A stretch of DNA of 64,000 bases from Gammaproteobacteria bacterium (GCA_022826245.1 JAJDVG010000058.1:1-64000); one strand, 5' to 3'; numbered from the stretch's first letter, positions 52,243 to 61,807 are shown. The notes: a model not told the origin generated them from the sequence alone. A program made the numbers and translations.

Positions 52243-54024
52243 ATGAAGAGCACCGCCTGGTACGACCGCAACAGGGACGCGGCTTTCGCCCGTTACGACG
52301 CCTTGAATTCCGACGAAGTACACGCGGGTTGGGCGCCGGAGCATTTGCCTGAAGAACCCGGATTCGCCTGTGACATCGGCGCGGGTTCCGGAAGGGACGC
52401 CAACTGGTTGGCGAGCAAGGGCTGGGAAGTCGTAGCGGTGGAGCCTAGCTCGTTGCGCGAAAAGGCTGCGGCCCGCTCGCATCCGCGCGTGATCTGGCTG
52501 AACGATTCGTTGCCGGACCTCCGTGCTCTGCGGGCACTCGGGCGGCGGTTCGACCTGATCCTGCTGAGCGCCGTATGGATGCACGTGGCGCCGAAGACTA
52601 GGGAGCGCGCGTTCCGCATCCTGACCGACCTGCTCAGTCCGTCCGGCCTGCTCGTGATCACGCTGCGACACGGCACAGATGCCGCCGAAAAGGCAGCCCG
52701 CGGTTTTCACGACATCTCGGCCGAAGAGGCCGAAAACCTGATCGCCTACGCAAGCCGCCGCGCCATCGCACTGCGCAGCCGCACGACACGGCCCAGCCTC
52801 ATTAGACCCGACCTCGAGTGGGAAACGCTGGTCTTCGCCATGCCGGACGACGGCACCGGCAGTTTGCCGCTGCTGCGGCACGTGATCGTGAACGACGACA
52901 AGTCCTCCACCTACAAACTGGGACTGCTGCGGACCCTGGTGCACATAGCCGAGACCGCGCCGGGTCTGGTCATCGAGCGCACGGACGACTACGTCGACAT
53001 TCCCTTCGGCGCCGTCGGCCTCTTCTGGCTGAAGCAGTACATGCCCCTGGTGCTGCACCACGGCCTGCCGCAACGCCCACGCGGACCGGGCGGCTACGGC
53101 TGGGCAAAGGACGCGTTCTACCGACTGGAGGCAATCTCGCCGTCGGACCTCCGGCTCGGCGGCCGCTTCGACGCGGACCGCGCCAGGATTCTGACCGGAG
53201 CCATCAGGGACGCCTGTCGCAACATCGAGATCATGCCCGTGCGGCACATCACCCATCCGGGCGCCGCTGACCGGCAGGTCTTCGAGTCGGAGTACTCGAC
53301 CGTACGGGCAACCGCGAAGCCCGTCGTCCTGTCGCGGGAATATCTCGCGCAATTCGGCCGCTTCCGGATTCCAGCCGAGTTGTGGCAGACGCTCGGCCAG
53401 TACGCTTGCTGGCTGGATCCGGTCATCGTTCGCGAGTGGGGCCAGTTGACGGCGGGTTGGGGGGACGTCGCACCCGGCAGCGCGTTGACGCGGAATATGG
53501 GTGCCGGAATCCGGCACGGAAGCGCTGCGGTGGCGCGCGTGGCCGACGCTGCGCGAGCAACGGTCGCCGCGCTCGAGTGGGGCGACAGCCACCACGACAC
53601 TCGCGTGGCGCAGGAGCGGGCGAACCAATTGCGCGATGGTGGGTTCCCGTTGACCTGCGTGTGGTCGGCATCGAGGATCAAATCTTCCCCGCACATCGAT
53701 CACTGCTTCCCTTGGGCGCGTTGGCCCAACAACGATCTCTGGAACCTGCTACCGGCCAGCGCCAAGACGAATCTCAACAAGGGCGATCGGCTGCCTTCGT
53801 CCCGAACCATGCGCGACGCCGGCAGCCGCATGCAGGACTGGTGGGAGCATGCCTGGGTTGGATCGCCTCGTGACGGGCAGTTCTACATGGAGGCGCAGTA
53901 CTCATTGCCGGGAATTTCGGGTGAGCGGCCCTCGCTGGATGAGATTTTTCATGCCGCTCTGCATCAACGGGCGAGGTTGAAGCAGGATCAGCAGCTTGTG
54001 GAGTGGGGGGTTGCGGGGCGGTAA
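52243..54024 (+). CDS. Methyltransferase-HNH nuclease fusion
   Basis: 593 residues. Residues about 35-200 form a class I SAM methyltransferase (CDIGAGSGRDANWLASKGWE as motif I, EPSS as the acidic turn, FDLILLSAVWMHVAP as motif IV). Residues about 215-440 are a middle region rich in helices. The C-terminus (about 465-535) is an HNH-type nuclease: CVWSASRIKSSPHIDHCFPW, then NNDLWNLLPASAKTNLNKGD, the typical H-N-H spacing. This resembles a self-contained modification-restriction or DNA-repair enzyme. The methyltransferase domain is of small-molecule type by motif, so DNA as its substrate is not certain. The start has no clear ribosome site. Confidence 0.8.
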   Translation: MKSTAWYDRNRDAAFARYDALNSDEVHAGWAPEHLPEEPGFACDIGAGSGRDANWLASKGWEVVAVEPSSLREKAAARSHPRVIWLNDSLPDLRALRALGRRFDLILLSAVWMHVAPKTRERAFRILTDLLSPSGLLVITLRHGTDAAEKAARGFHDISAEEAENLIAYASRRAIALRSRTTRPSLIRPDLEWETLVFAMPDDGTGSLPLLRHVIVNDDKSSTYKLGLLRTLVHIAETAPGLVIERTDDYVDIPFGAVGLFWLKQYMPLVLHHGLPQRPRGPGGYGWAKDAFYRLEAISPSDLRLGGRFDADRARILTGAIRDACRNIEIMPVRHITHPGAADRQVFESEYSTVRATAKPVVLSREYLAQFGRFRIPAELWQTLGQYACWLDPVIVREWGQLTAGWGDVAPGSALTRNMGAGIRHGSAAVARVADAARATVAALEWGDSHHDTRVAQERANQLRDGGFPLTCVWSASRIKSSPHIDHCFPWARWPNNDLWNLLPASAKTNLNKGDRLPSSRTMRDAGSRMQDWWEHAWVGSPRDGQFYMEAQYSLPGISGERPSLDEIFHAALHQRARLKQDQQLVEWGVAGR

Positions 54025-54076
54025 TGCGAATACCCTATCTGTACAGTCTAGAAGTGCGATGTCGTTGGATCGAACA

Positions 54077-54193
54077 TTAATTGAGAGAAACTCCGTCCTC
54101 CTTGGCCAGACGCGCCGCAGTCGCTTGTTGCGACATCGGCAATTGCAGCGGATACTTGTATCGGCGCGCTTCACTCATTAACCGCAGCCCCAT
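54077..54193 (-). pseudogene. HicB-like antitoxin fragment
   Basis: 38 codons ending in TAA whose RYKYPLQLPMSQQATAARLA and KEDGVSLN match the N-terminal ribbon-helix-helix of HicB-type proteins (normally followed by QFI and a further helix). The helix is cut short, so the product would be too small to fold. It is probably a remnant of a lost antitoxin. No toxin gene adjoins. Confidence 0.5.
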
Positions 54194-54294
54194 GACAATC
54201 TCGCCTGGTGTGGCAATCTACGTGCAGAATCCAGTTCCACCTGCAGCTCTGGTAGGAAACCCACAGGATGGGTCTCAAATAAACACCATTGGGG

Positions 54295-54540
54295 TCAGGC
54301 TGCATGATGGAATTTTGCGACGGACACCGGTTTGATTTCTGCGAGTCCGTCCCTATCAAGCTTTATGCGTTCCACGTCGTGAAGTGTTTCGGCCGTGAAG
54401 TAGCCTTCTCCACATTTTGAGCACGATATCAATGGAATCCCTTCGATTACCAACAGCTCCTTATCAGCACCATAGCTACGGGAGACATGGCGAATTCGAG
54501 CTTGGTGCTCTCCGCAGTTGTCACATTTCAGCTTGCTCAT
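54295..54540 (-). CDS. YgiT-type zinc-finger protein
   Basis: 81 residues with the zinc-binding set CDNCGEHQAR and ISCSKCGEGYF, the MqsA/YgiT pattern, and a C-terminal stretch (ETLHDVERIKLDRDGLAEIK). Normally such a protein is the antitoxin of a DUF4258 or MqsR-type toxin; none is found here. Its ATG overlaps the stop of the ABC permease gene by four bases (ATGA), so it is translationally coupled to the exporter. Confidence 0.82.
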   Translation of the reverse strand: MSKLKCDNCGEHQARIRHVSRSYGADKELLVIEGIPLISCSKCGEGYFTAETLHDVERIKLDRDGLAEIKPVSVAKFHHAA

Positions 54541-55343
54541 CGTTTGTCCACGCTGCTGCGGTAGCGGCGGACGGCCAGCGGGGCGAACACGGCAATCAGG
54601 AGGCCGACCCACAGCAGCGTGTATAGCACCGGGTTCTGCAGCGGCCAGGCCTCCGGCGGCGGGGTGCCCGGGGGGATGTTGCCGAAGAGTTCCCGGGTGG
54701 CCTGGGTGACCGCGGACACCGGGTTCCACAGCGCGAAGGTGCGCAGCAGCGGGGGCAGGTTCTCGGCCGGCACGAAGGTGTTGGCGACGAAGGTGAGCGG
54801 CATGGTGACGATGAACGAGGCGTTGTTGATCACTTCCACGCTCGGCACCAGCAGGCCGACATAGGCCATTACCCACGAGAACGCGTAGGCGAACAACAGC
54901 AGCAGTGCGAATCCCGTCGCGGCGTCGAGCGCGGAGGAGCTGATTCCCCAGCCGACCAGCAGGCCCGTGAGCGCCATGACCAATAGCGACAGCACGTTGT
55001 ACACCACGTCGCTCAGGGTGCGGCCCACGAGCAGCGCGCTGCGCGACATCGGCAGCGCGCGGAAGCGGTTGATGATGCCCTTCTGGATGTCCTCGGCCAA
55101 TCCGGCGCCGGTGAAGCTGGCCCCGAACACCACGGTTTGCGCAAAGATCCCGGCAATCAGAAACTCGCGGTAGGAGCCGCCGGGGATGTCGATGGAGTTG
55201 CCGAACACGAAGGCGAAGAGCAACACGAACATGATCGGCGAGATCAGTACGAACACCAGTAAGTCGGGAACCCGCCTGATCCTGATTACGTTGCGCCAGG
55301 CGATCACCGCGGCGTCGTTGACCGCGTATACGAGCTCCTTCAT
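54537..55343 (-). CDS. ABC-2 type exporter permease (DrrB-like)
   Basis: 268 residues with six membrane helices and the ABC-2 permease pattern (GIINRFRALPMSRSALLVGR, then LVMALTGLLVGWG and the PLTFVANTFVPAENLPPLLR motif common in DrrB-like proteins). It forms the membrane part of the exporter with the ATPase upstream; the genes overlap by four bases. Confidence 0.9.
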   Translation of the reverse strand: MKELVYAVNDAAVIAWRNVIRIRRVPDLLVFVLISPIMFVLLFAFVFGNSIDIPGGSYREFLIAGIFAQTVVFGASFTGAGLAEDIQKGIINRFRALPMSRSALLVGRTLSDVVYNVLSLLVMALTGLLVGWGISSSALDAATGFALLLLFAYAFSWVMAYVGLLVPSVEVINNASFIVTMPLTFVANTFVPAENLPPLLRTFALWNPVSAVTQATRELFGNIPPGTPPPEAWPLQNPVLYTLLWVGLLIAVFAPLAVRRYRSSVDKR

Positions 55344-56299
55344 TCGTCGTTTTCCTCCGGCGCCGACACATGGCCGGTCAGGGTCAGGAACACATCGTCG
55401 AGCGTAGGCCGGCGCAAGCCGATATCGCGCACCGCTATCCCGGCGCGCTGCAGTTCCTGCAGTGCTGCGGACAGCACCGGCATCCCGCCGGCGATCGGCG
55501 TGATCAGCGACCGGGAACGGGCGTCAGCCTGCTGCTCTCCCACCGCGAACCGGGCCAGTAGCTGCCGCGCCTCTTCCAGGACCGCGGCGTCGGTCACCGT
55601 GACCTCGATCCGCTCTGCGCCGATCCGGCTCTTCAACTCGTCAGGGGCGCCCTCGGCGATCGCCCGGCCGTGATCGATCACCAGGATGCGGTCGGCGAGC
55701 CGATCCGCCTCCTCGAGGTACTGGGTGGTGAGCAGCACCGTCGTGCCGTCGCCGACCATGCCGCGGATCACCTCCCAGAGCTGGCGGCGGCTGTAGGGAT
55801 CAAGGCCCGTGGTCGGCTCGTCCAGGAACAGCACCGGCGGCGCGGCCACCAGGGCGCCGGCCAGGTCAAGGCGGCGCCGCATGCCCCCCGAGTACGTCTT
55901 GACGGGGCGCCTGCCGGCCTCCGTGAGCTCGAACAGCTCCAGCAATTCCACGGCCCGATCACGTGCACGCGGTTTGCCCAGGTGATAGAGCCGACCGACC
56001 ATGAACAGGTTCTCGAACCCGGTCAGATGCTCGTCCAGGGCCGCGAACTGGCCGGACAGTCCGATGTGCCGGCGCACCTCATGCGGCTTGGCCACGACGT
56101 CGATGCCGGCCACTTGCGCGCTGCCGGCATCCGGCGTCAGCAGGGTCGCCAGAATCGACACCGCGGTAGTCTTGCCCGCCCCGTTGGGACCGAGCAGGCC
56201 CAGCACCGAGCCCTCGGCCACCGCGAGATCCAGTCCGTCCAGTGCGGTGACCGCCCGGTAGCGCTTGACCAACCCGCTCGCTTCGACCAGATTCGGCAT
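55340..56299 (-). CDS. ABC exporter ATP-binding protein (DrrA-like)
   Basis: 319-residue ATPase of the daunorubicin-resistance type. Walker A LLGPNGAGKTTAVSILATLL, signature YSGGMRRRLDLAGAL, Walker B VLFLDEPTTGLDP, and the C-terminal extension of DrrA proteins after residue 220 that contacts the permease. First gene of a three-gene operon with the permease and the zinc-finger gene. Substrate unknown; drugs, lipids or antibiotics are usual. Confidence 0.92.
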   Translation of the reverse strand: MPNLVEASGLVKRYRAVTALDGLDLAVAEGSVLGLLGPNGAGKTTAVSILATLLTPDAGSAQVAGIDVVAKPHEVRRHIGLSGQFAALDEHLTGFENLFMVGRLYHLGKPRARDRAVELLELFELTEAGRRPVKTYSGGMRRRLDLAGALVAAPPVLFLDEPTTGLDPYSRRQLWEVIRGMVGDGTTVLLTTQYLEEADRLADRILVIDHGRAIAEGAPDELKSRIGAERIEVTVTDAAVLEEARQLLARFAVGEQQADARSRSLITPIAGGMPVLSAALQELQRAGIAVRDIGLRRPTLDDVFLTLTGHVSAPEENDE

Positions 56300-56439
56300 G
56301 GCGGGAATATGTTACTGCGCTCAGCAACTGTCGTGCGCGTTTGCTTTGCGCGCGTCTCGACAGACGCACCCCGCCACCTTCACCCCGCCCGAAATCCCCG
56401 GTACCCTAGACCATTCCCCGGTCGCAACGAGCAACGCCA

Positions 56440-58173
56440 ATGGCCCAGGATCAATCAAGTGGGATGACCGCAGACTCGCCAGGCACGGCTGCAACTCGCG
56501 ACCCGCTAAGCCGCGTAGCCCTCCGCCAGATCGCCCTGCTGGCGATCGCAGCCACTGTCGGATTCGTCCTTCTCATGGCGGCCCTGTCCTGGGCGTCGGA
56601 TCTCACGAGTTCGAGCACGACGTCGGTCGGCGCGATCGATGTCGAGACGGGCACCATTACGCTGTCGCTGACCCAGGAGCCGCCGCAGCTCGACAGCACG
56701 CGGCTGACGGATTCCGTGAGCGGCATGATTCTCGGCCATGTCATGGAAGGGCTGCTCCGCTATGACATCAACAACCAGCTCGCGCCGGGCGTCGCGGAGC
56801 GCTGGGACATCCGCACGGACGGCGCGACGTTCTGGCTGCGCGAGGAAGCGCGCTGGAGCGACGGTGAGCCCGTCACGGCGCACGACTTCGTGTTCGCCTG
56901 GCAGACGGCTGTCGATCCGGCGACAGCGTCGCAGTATGCGTTCATCTTTTACGTGTTCAAGAATGCCGAGGCGATCAACCGGGGTGAGCTGCCGCGGGAG
57001 GCGCTCGGCGCCAGGGCCGTGAGTGACCTGGAACTCGAGATCGAATTCGAACGGCCCGTGGCCTACTTCGACAAGCTCGTTGCGTTTCAGACCTACTACC
57101 CGATCCGCGAGGATTTCTATCTGAGCCGCGACGGGCGTTACGCGGCCGATGCCGTCGACCTGCTCTACAACGGACCTTTCGAGATCACGGTCTGGGTACA
57201 CGGTGCGCACGTGCGGCTCGAGAAGAACGAGCACTACTGGAACCGGGACGAGATCAGCCTCAACGTCATCGATTTCCCCTACATCACGGCAGACGGAAAC
57301 GCCGCGCTCAATCTCTACCGCGACGGTCAGATCGCGGTGGTCAACGGGCTGGGCGCCGAATCGCTCGACCAGGTGCTCGCGGAGCGCTGGCCCGTGAGGC
57401 GCTACAGCGACGGCAGCGTCTGGTTCTTCCAGATCAATCACCGCGAGGAGCACCCGACGAGCAACTACAACCTCCGCAAGGCGCTGCAACTCGTCAACGA
57501 TCCCGGCGAACTCGTCTACAAGGTCATTCAGATTCCGGGCTACACGCCGGGCGAGTCGCTGTTTCCGACCTGGCTCAATGGCCAGAACGGGTTGTTCCGG
57601 CAGGAATACCCCGCGCCGACGGTCACTCCGAACGTCGCGCTCGCGCGCGAGCACCTCGAGCAGGCCAAGCGCGAGCTCGGCGTCGACGAGATCCCGCCGA
57701 TCGTCCTGCTCGCCGACGATACGCCCGGCGCGTCGAAACAGGCCGAGTATTACCAGAACCGTCTCATGCAGACACTCGGCCTCGATATCCGCATCGACAA
57801 ACAGATCTTCAGGCAGCGTCTGGCCAAGGCCGAAGCCGGCGAGTTCGATCTCGCGCTTTACGGCTGGGGACCCGACTTCGACGACCCGCTCACGTTCGGC
57901 GATCTATTCGCCTCCTGGAATCTGAACAATCACGGCGAGTACGCCAACGCCGAACTCGACGCGCAGGTGCGCATTGCCCAGGAGTCGACCGATCAGGCGA
58001 CGCGCATGGCGGCCTTCGGCCGGATCCAGGAGATCCTGATCGAGGACGTCGCCATCATTCCGAACTACGAGCGCGGCGTCTTGTACATCCAGGATCCGCG
58101 CCTCCGGGGCGTCGGCCGCAGGGTGGTCGGCCCGGACCCCGACTACTCGCGCGCCCATATTGTTGCCGACTGA
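56440..58173 (+). CDS. oppA: Oligopeptide ABC transporter substrate-binding protein
   Basis: 577-residue solute receptor of SBP family 5. An N-terminal hydrophobic segment (QIALLAIAATVGFVLLMAAL) anchors or exports it. SBP_bac_5 blocks follow: DSTRLTDSVSGMILGHVMEG, RWDIRTDGATFWLREEARWS DGEPV and PNYERGVLYIQDPRL. The membrane segment lacks a lipobox Cys and begins at residue 30, so it is probably membrane-anchored rather than a lipoprotein. It leads the Opp operon. Confidence 0.92.
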   Translation: MAQDQSSGMTADSPGTAATRDPLSRVALRQIALLAIAATVGFVLLMAALSWASDLTSSSTTSVGAIDVETGTITLSLTQEPPQLDSTRLTDSVSGMILGHVMEGLLRYDINNQLAPGVAERWDIRTDGATFWLREEARWSDGEPVTAHDFVFAWQTAVDPATASQYAFIFYVFKNAEAINRGELPREALGARAVSDLELEIEFERPVAYFDKLVAFQTYYPIREDFYLSRDGRYAADAVDLLYNGPFEITVWVHGAHVRLEKNEHYWNRDEISLNVIDFPYITADGNAALNLYRDGQIAVVNGLGAESLDQVLAERWPVRRYSDGSVWFFQINHREEHPTSNYNLRKALQLVNDPGELVYKVIQIPGYTPGESLFPTWLNGQNGLFRQEYPAPTVTPNVALAREHLEQAKRELGVDEIPPIVLLADDTPGASKQAEYYQNRLMQTLGLDIRIDKQIFRQRLAKAEAGEFDLALYGWGPDFDDPLTFGDLFASWNLNNHGEYANAELDAQVRIAQESTDQATRMAAFGRIQEILIEDVAIIPNYERGVLYIQDPRLRGVGRRVVGPDPDYSRAHIVAD

Positions 58174-58185
58174 CCGCATTCCGCC

Positions 58186-59118
58186 GTGTTCAGGTACACC
58201 GTAAAGCGGCTGATCCAGGGGGTCATCACTGTCTGGTTCATCGCGACGGCGACCTTTATCGCAATGCACTCGGTGCCGGGCGACCCGCTGAGCGGCGAGC
58301 GGCTGACCAACGAGGAGATCCGCGCCAACCTCGAGGCGCGCTACGGACTCGACCGGCCGCTGTTCGAACAGTACCTGATCTACATGGGCAACATGACCCG
58401 CGGCGATTTCGGCATCTCGTTCACCCAGCAGAACCGGCGCGTCAACGACATCATCCGCGAACACTTCCCCGTATCCGCGACGCTCGGCATCCTCGCGGTC
58501 GTGTTTGCGGCGCTTGGCGGGATTCTCTGGGGCGCACTGACTGCGCTTTTCAGGAACCGCCTGCCCGATGTCGTGATCATGTTCCTCGTGATTCTCGGCA
58601 TTTCGGTGCCGAGCTTCGTGGTCGCCGGGCTGAGCCAGCTCGGCCTCACGAGCCTCAACGCGCTCTTCGGCGTGTCAATCCTGCCCGTGGCCGGCTGGGG
58701 CACCCTGCTGCACATGATCGTGCCGTCGCTGGTGCTCGGGCTCGGGACGATGGCCTTCCTGACCCGGCTCATGCGTTCCTCGATGCTCGAGATCATCAAC
58801 GCGGACTTCGTGCGTACGGCCCGGTCAAAGGGGTTGCCGCCGACCCGCATATTCCTCAAGCATCAGCTCAGGAACGCGATCCTGCCCGTCATCACCGTGC
58901 TCGGTCCCGCAATTGCGGCGATCACGACGGGCGGATTCGTCGTCGAACTCGTGTTCGCGATCCCGGGGCTCGGCAGGTACTTCGTGCAGGCCGTCCAGCA
59001 GCTCGACTACACGGTGATCATGGGCACGACCGTGTTCTACGGCGCCTTCCTGGTCTTCATGGTCATTCTCGTCGACCTCGTCTACGGGTTCATCGATCCC
59101 AGAGTCAGGCTGGAATGA
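58186..59118 (+). CDS. oppB: Oligopeptide ABC permease OppB
   Basis: 310 residues from a GTG at 58186. The GTG is preceded by weak ribosome sequence. Six membrane helices and the EAA loop (TRLMRSSMLEIINADFVRTA RSKGLPPTRI) that docks the ATPases. It overlaps oppC by four bases (ATGA). Confidence 0.93.
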   Translation: MFRYTVKRLIQGVITVWFIATATFIAMHSVPGDPLSGERLTNEEIRANLEARYGLDRPLFEQYLIYMGNMTRGDFGISFTQQNRRVNDIIREHFPVSATLGILAVVFAALGGILWGALTALFRNRLPDVVIMFLVILGISVPSFVVAGLSQLGLTSLNALFGVSILPVAGWGTLLHMIVPSLVLGLGTMAFLTRLMRSSMLEIINADFVRTARSKGLPPTRIFLKHQLRNAILPVITVLGPAIAAITTGGFVVELVFAIPGLGRYFVQAVQQLDYTVIMGTTVFYGAFLVFMVILVDLVYGFIDPRVRLE

Positions 59119-60554
59119 GCACGGCGGCATTCGAATTCGGGCCCGGCGACTTCGAGCGGGTCGCCATTGAACGGCGGACGCAGACGCTCTCACGGCCCTC
59201 GGTCTCTTATTGGCAGGACGCCTGGCGGCGCCTCAAGGACAACCGGCGCGCGCTGATCTCGCTCTGGATCGTCATCGCGCTTGCGTTTTTCACTCTGGCC
59301 GGCCCCTTGCTCTGGCGAGTGGATCCGGCCGCCCAGGATCTCGACCAGGTCAGCCAGGCGCCGGGCCTGCCGCAAGTGGCCGTTATCGTCGAGCCCTATG
59401 TGCCGTGGGCGGGCCTGCGGGCCACGCCGCTGGCGGCCCCTGCCGGAGGCCCGGGCGCGGCTGCGGGGGCAGGGATGCCCACCGACGCGGCGCCGACCGG
59501 GCTCAGGCTCGTCGAGCCGGCCACGACGCAGGCGGTGCGTCTCGCCTGGGACCCGGTCCCGGGCGCGACGGGCTACCAGCTCTACCGGAACATTTACGAT
59601 ACGGAACCCGACGGCGCGCTCGGTCTGCCCGTGGCCGAGATTCTGGATCCGGCCCAGGTCAGCTTCGAAGACCGGCTCGATCTCGAGGCAGTTCCCTACT
59701 GGTACTCGGTCGTCGCGCTCGACGCGAACGGCGCGGAGGCCGACGGCTACGTGACGCTCCGGGTCGAGACGTCGAGGGTCATCAGCGCCGCCGAGGCCGA
59801 AACGCTCGGCTGGATCGATGATGCCGCCGCAGTCGCGATCGGCGACGAAATCGTGCTGCCGTATCACCCGCTCGGCACCGACTATCTCGGCCGCGACATG
59901 CTGTCCCGGCTCATGTACGGCGCGCGCGTGTCGCTCTTCATCGGCGTCGTGGCGCCGCTGCTTTTCGTCGTCGTCGGCATCGTCTACGGCAGCGCCGCCG
60001 GATTCATCGGCGGCCGCGTGGACCAGCTCCTCATGCGGTTTGCCGACTTCGTCGTCGCGCTGCCGTTCCTGCTGTTCATGATCCTCTTCAAGATCGCCTT
60101 CGGCATCGGACCGGGGGAGAGCGGCATCTTCCCGATGCTCGTCGCGCTCGTCCTGCTCGCCTGGCCTGCGACCGCGCGGCTCGTGCGCGGGCAGGTCCTG
60201 CAGATCCGCGAGGAGGGCTACATTGGCGCCTCGCAACTCCTGGGCGCGAAGACCACCTACCTCGTGCTGCGCCACATGATCCCGAACACGATGGGCGTGA
60301 TCCTCGTGACGCTGACGTTTGCCGTGCCGTCCGTGATCTTCACCGAGGCCTTCCTGTCGTTCATCGGCATGGGCGTCGCTCCGCCGACGCCGTCCTGGGG
60401 CAGCATGAGCAACGAGGGGTTGCGAACGATGCTGACGCATCCGCACGAGCTCATCTTTCCCGCCATCTTCATCAGCGTGACGGTGCTCGCGTTCAACCTG
60501 CTCGGCGACGGGCTCAGGGACGCGCTCGACGTGCGCATGCGGGGGCAGGAGTGA
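59115..60554 (+). CDS. oppC: Oligopeptide ABC permease OppC with FN3-like insert
   Basis: 479 residues, about 170 more than usual. The first membrane helix (LISLWIVIALAFFTLAGPLL) is at 48-67 and the remaining five helices with the EAA loop follow residue 265. Between them, at about 125-218, sits a beta domain resembling fibronectin type III: TGLRLVEPATTQAVRLAWDP, GATGYQLYRNIYDTE and ALDANGAEADGYVTLRVET. It lies in the first periplasmic loop, next to an Ala/Gly/Pro-rich linker (about 105-125). The core permease looks intact (YHPLGTDYLGRDMLSRLMYG). It overlaps oppD by four bases. Confidence 0.9.
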   Translation: MSTAAFEFGPGDFERVAIERRTQTLSRPSVSYWQDAWRRLKDNRRALISLWIVIALAFFTLAGPLLWRVDPAAQDLDQVSQAPGLPQVAVIVEPYVPWAGLRATPLAAPAGGPGAAAGAGMPTDAAPTGLRLVEPATTQAVRLAWDPVPGATGYQLYRNIYDTEPDGALGLPVAEILDPAQVSFEDRLDLEAVPYWYSVVALDANGAEADGYVTLRVETSRVISAAEAETLGWIDDAAAVAIGDEIVLPYHPLGTDYLGRDMLSRLMYGARVSLFIGVVAPLLFVVVGIVYGSAAGFIGGRVDQLLMRFADFVVALPFLLFMILFKIAFGIGPGESGIFPMLVALVLLAWPATARLVRGQVLQIREEGYIGASQLLGAKTTYLVLRHMIPNTMGVILVTLTFAVPSVIFTEAFLSFIGMGVAPPTPSWGSMSNEGLRTMLTHPHELIFPAIFISVTVLAFNLLGDGLRDALDVRMRGQE

Positions 60555-61690
60555 GCGAGCGCACAGTGCGCGATGGTGGGGCGCCGCTGCCTGGCAACCC
60601 CCGTGGCGATGCTTCGCCAGACCGCCGGGACGGCGGCGACAGCGACATCGCGCCGCAGCGCCACGACGAGCCGGCGCTGCTCGCCGTCGACGACCTGCAC
60701 GTCGAGTTCGACACCTACGGCGGCGTGGTCAAGGCGGTACGCGGCGTGAGCTTCAGCGTTCGCCCCGGCAAGACGCTCGCGATCGTCGGCGAATCCGGCT
60801 GCGGCAAGTCGGTCACCGTGCAGAGCATTATGGGGCTGATCCCGATGCCGCCGGGCAGGATCACGAGCGGCACGGCGATGCTCGACGGCATCGATGTCAT
60901 TCACCAGAAAGTCGTCGAGGGCGAGGACATCCGCGGTTCCCGGATCGGGATGATTTTCCAGGACCCGATGAGCTCGATGAACCCGACGATGACGGTCGGC
61001 GACCAGATCGCCGAGACGCTCGAGGTGCATCGCGGCTACACGCGCAGCCAGGCCTACGCGCGCGCTGTCGAGCTGCTCGGCATGACCCACATACCCGAAC
61101 CCGCCGAGCGTGCGAAGCAGTACCCGTTCGTGTTCTCCGGCGGCATGCTGCAGCGGGCGATCATCGCGATGGCGATCGCCTGCGAACCGGACATCCTGAT
61201 CGCCGACGAGCCGACCACGGCGCTCGACGTCACGATCCAGGCGCAGATCCTCGACCTGCTCGACGAGCTGCAGGCGACGACCGGAATGGCGATCATCCTG
61301 ATCACGCACAACCTCGGCGTCGTCGCGCGGCTCGCCGACGATGTCGCCGTGATGTACGCGGGGCAGATCGTCGAGAAGGGGAGTTCCGAGGAGCTCTTTC
61401 ATCAGTGCGCGCATCCGTACACGCTCGGTCTGCGGGCCGCGATGCCGGGCAACGACCCGCACCGCGAGCAGGGCCTGCAGGCGATCGAGGGCACGCCACC
61501 GGACATGTTCGATCCGCCGCGCGGCTGTTCCTACTTCGCCCGCTGCCCGCACGCGATGCGCCTGTGCGAGGATCGCCTGCCCGAGCGTTTCGAGGTCTCG
61601 CCGCACCACTACGCGAGCTGCTGGCTGCAGCATCCGGCTTCGCCTGTTGAAGTGCCGGGGCTCTATCGCGGTGAAGGTGAGGCGGCGTGA
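60551..61690 (+). CDS. oppD: Oligopeptide ABC ATPase OppD
   Basis: 379 residues from a GTG at 60551 in a GTGA overlap with oppC. Walker A GESGCGKSVTVQSI, signature FSGGMLQRAIIAMAIA, Walker B ILIADEPTTALDVT, and the C-terminal oligopeptide-binding tail with the Cys cluster (PPRGCSYFARCPHAMRLCED) known in Opp/Dpp ATPases. An N-terminal extension of about 45 residues (rich in Arg, Asp and Gly) precedes the domain. Confidence 0.93.
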   Translation: MSERTVRDGGAPLPGNPRGDASPDRRDGGDSDIAPQRHDEPALLAVDDLHVEFDTYGGVVKAVRGVSFSVRPGKTLAIVGESGCGKSVTVQSIMGLIPMPPGRITSGTAMLDGIDVIHQKVVEGEDIRGSRIGMIFQDPMSSMNPTMTVGDQIAETLEVHRGYTRSQAYARAVELLGMTHIPEPAERAKQYPFVFSGGMLQRAIIAMAIACEPDILIADEPTTALDVTIQAQILDLLDELQATTGMAIILITHNLGVVARLADDVAVMYAGQIVEKGSSEELFHQCAHPYTLGLRAAMPGNDPHREQGLQAIEGTPPDMFDPPRGCSYFARCPHAMRLCEDRLPERFEVSPHHYASCWLQHPASPVEVPGLYRGEGEAA

Positions 61691-61807
61691 GCACGGTCCT
61701 CGCGCGTTCGAGTGTTCGCGGCTGCGGCGTCGTTCCCGGCTCGCGTCGAGCGGAAGCGGCATGAGTGCGCTCGCAGAAGAATTCGGGCTCTGTTACGAGG
61801 CAGCCGC

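Noticed and set aside
54295..55371. 358-codon frame ending in the zinc-finger protein
   Set aside because: Only the last 81 codons have a family match and a start overlapping the permease stop; the rest is a shadow of the permease gene.
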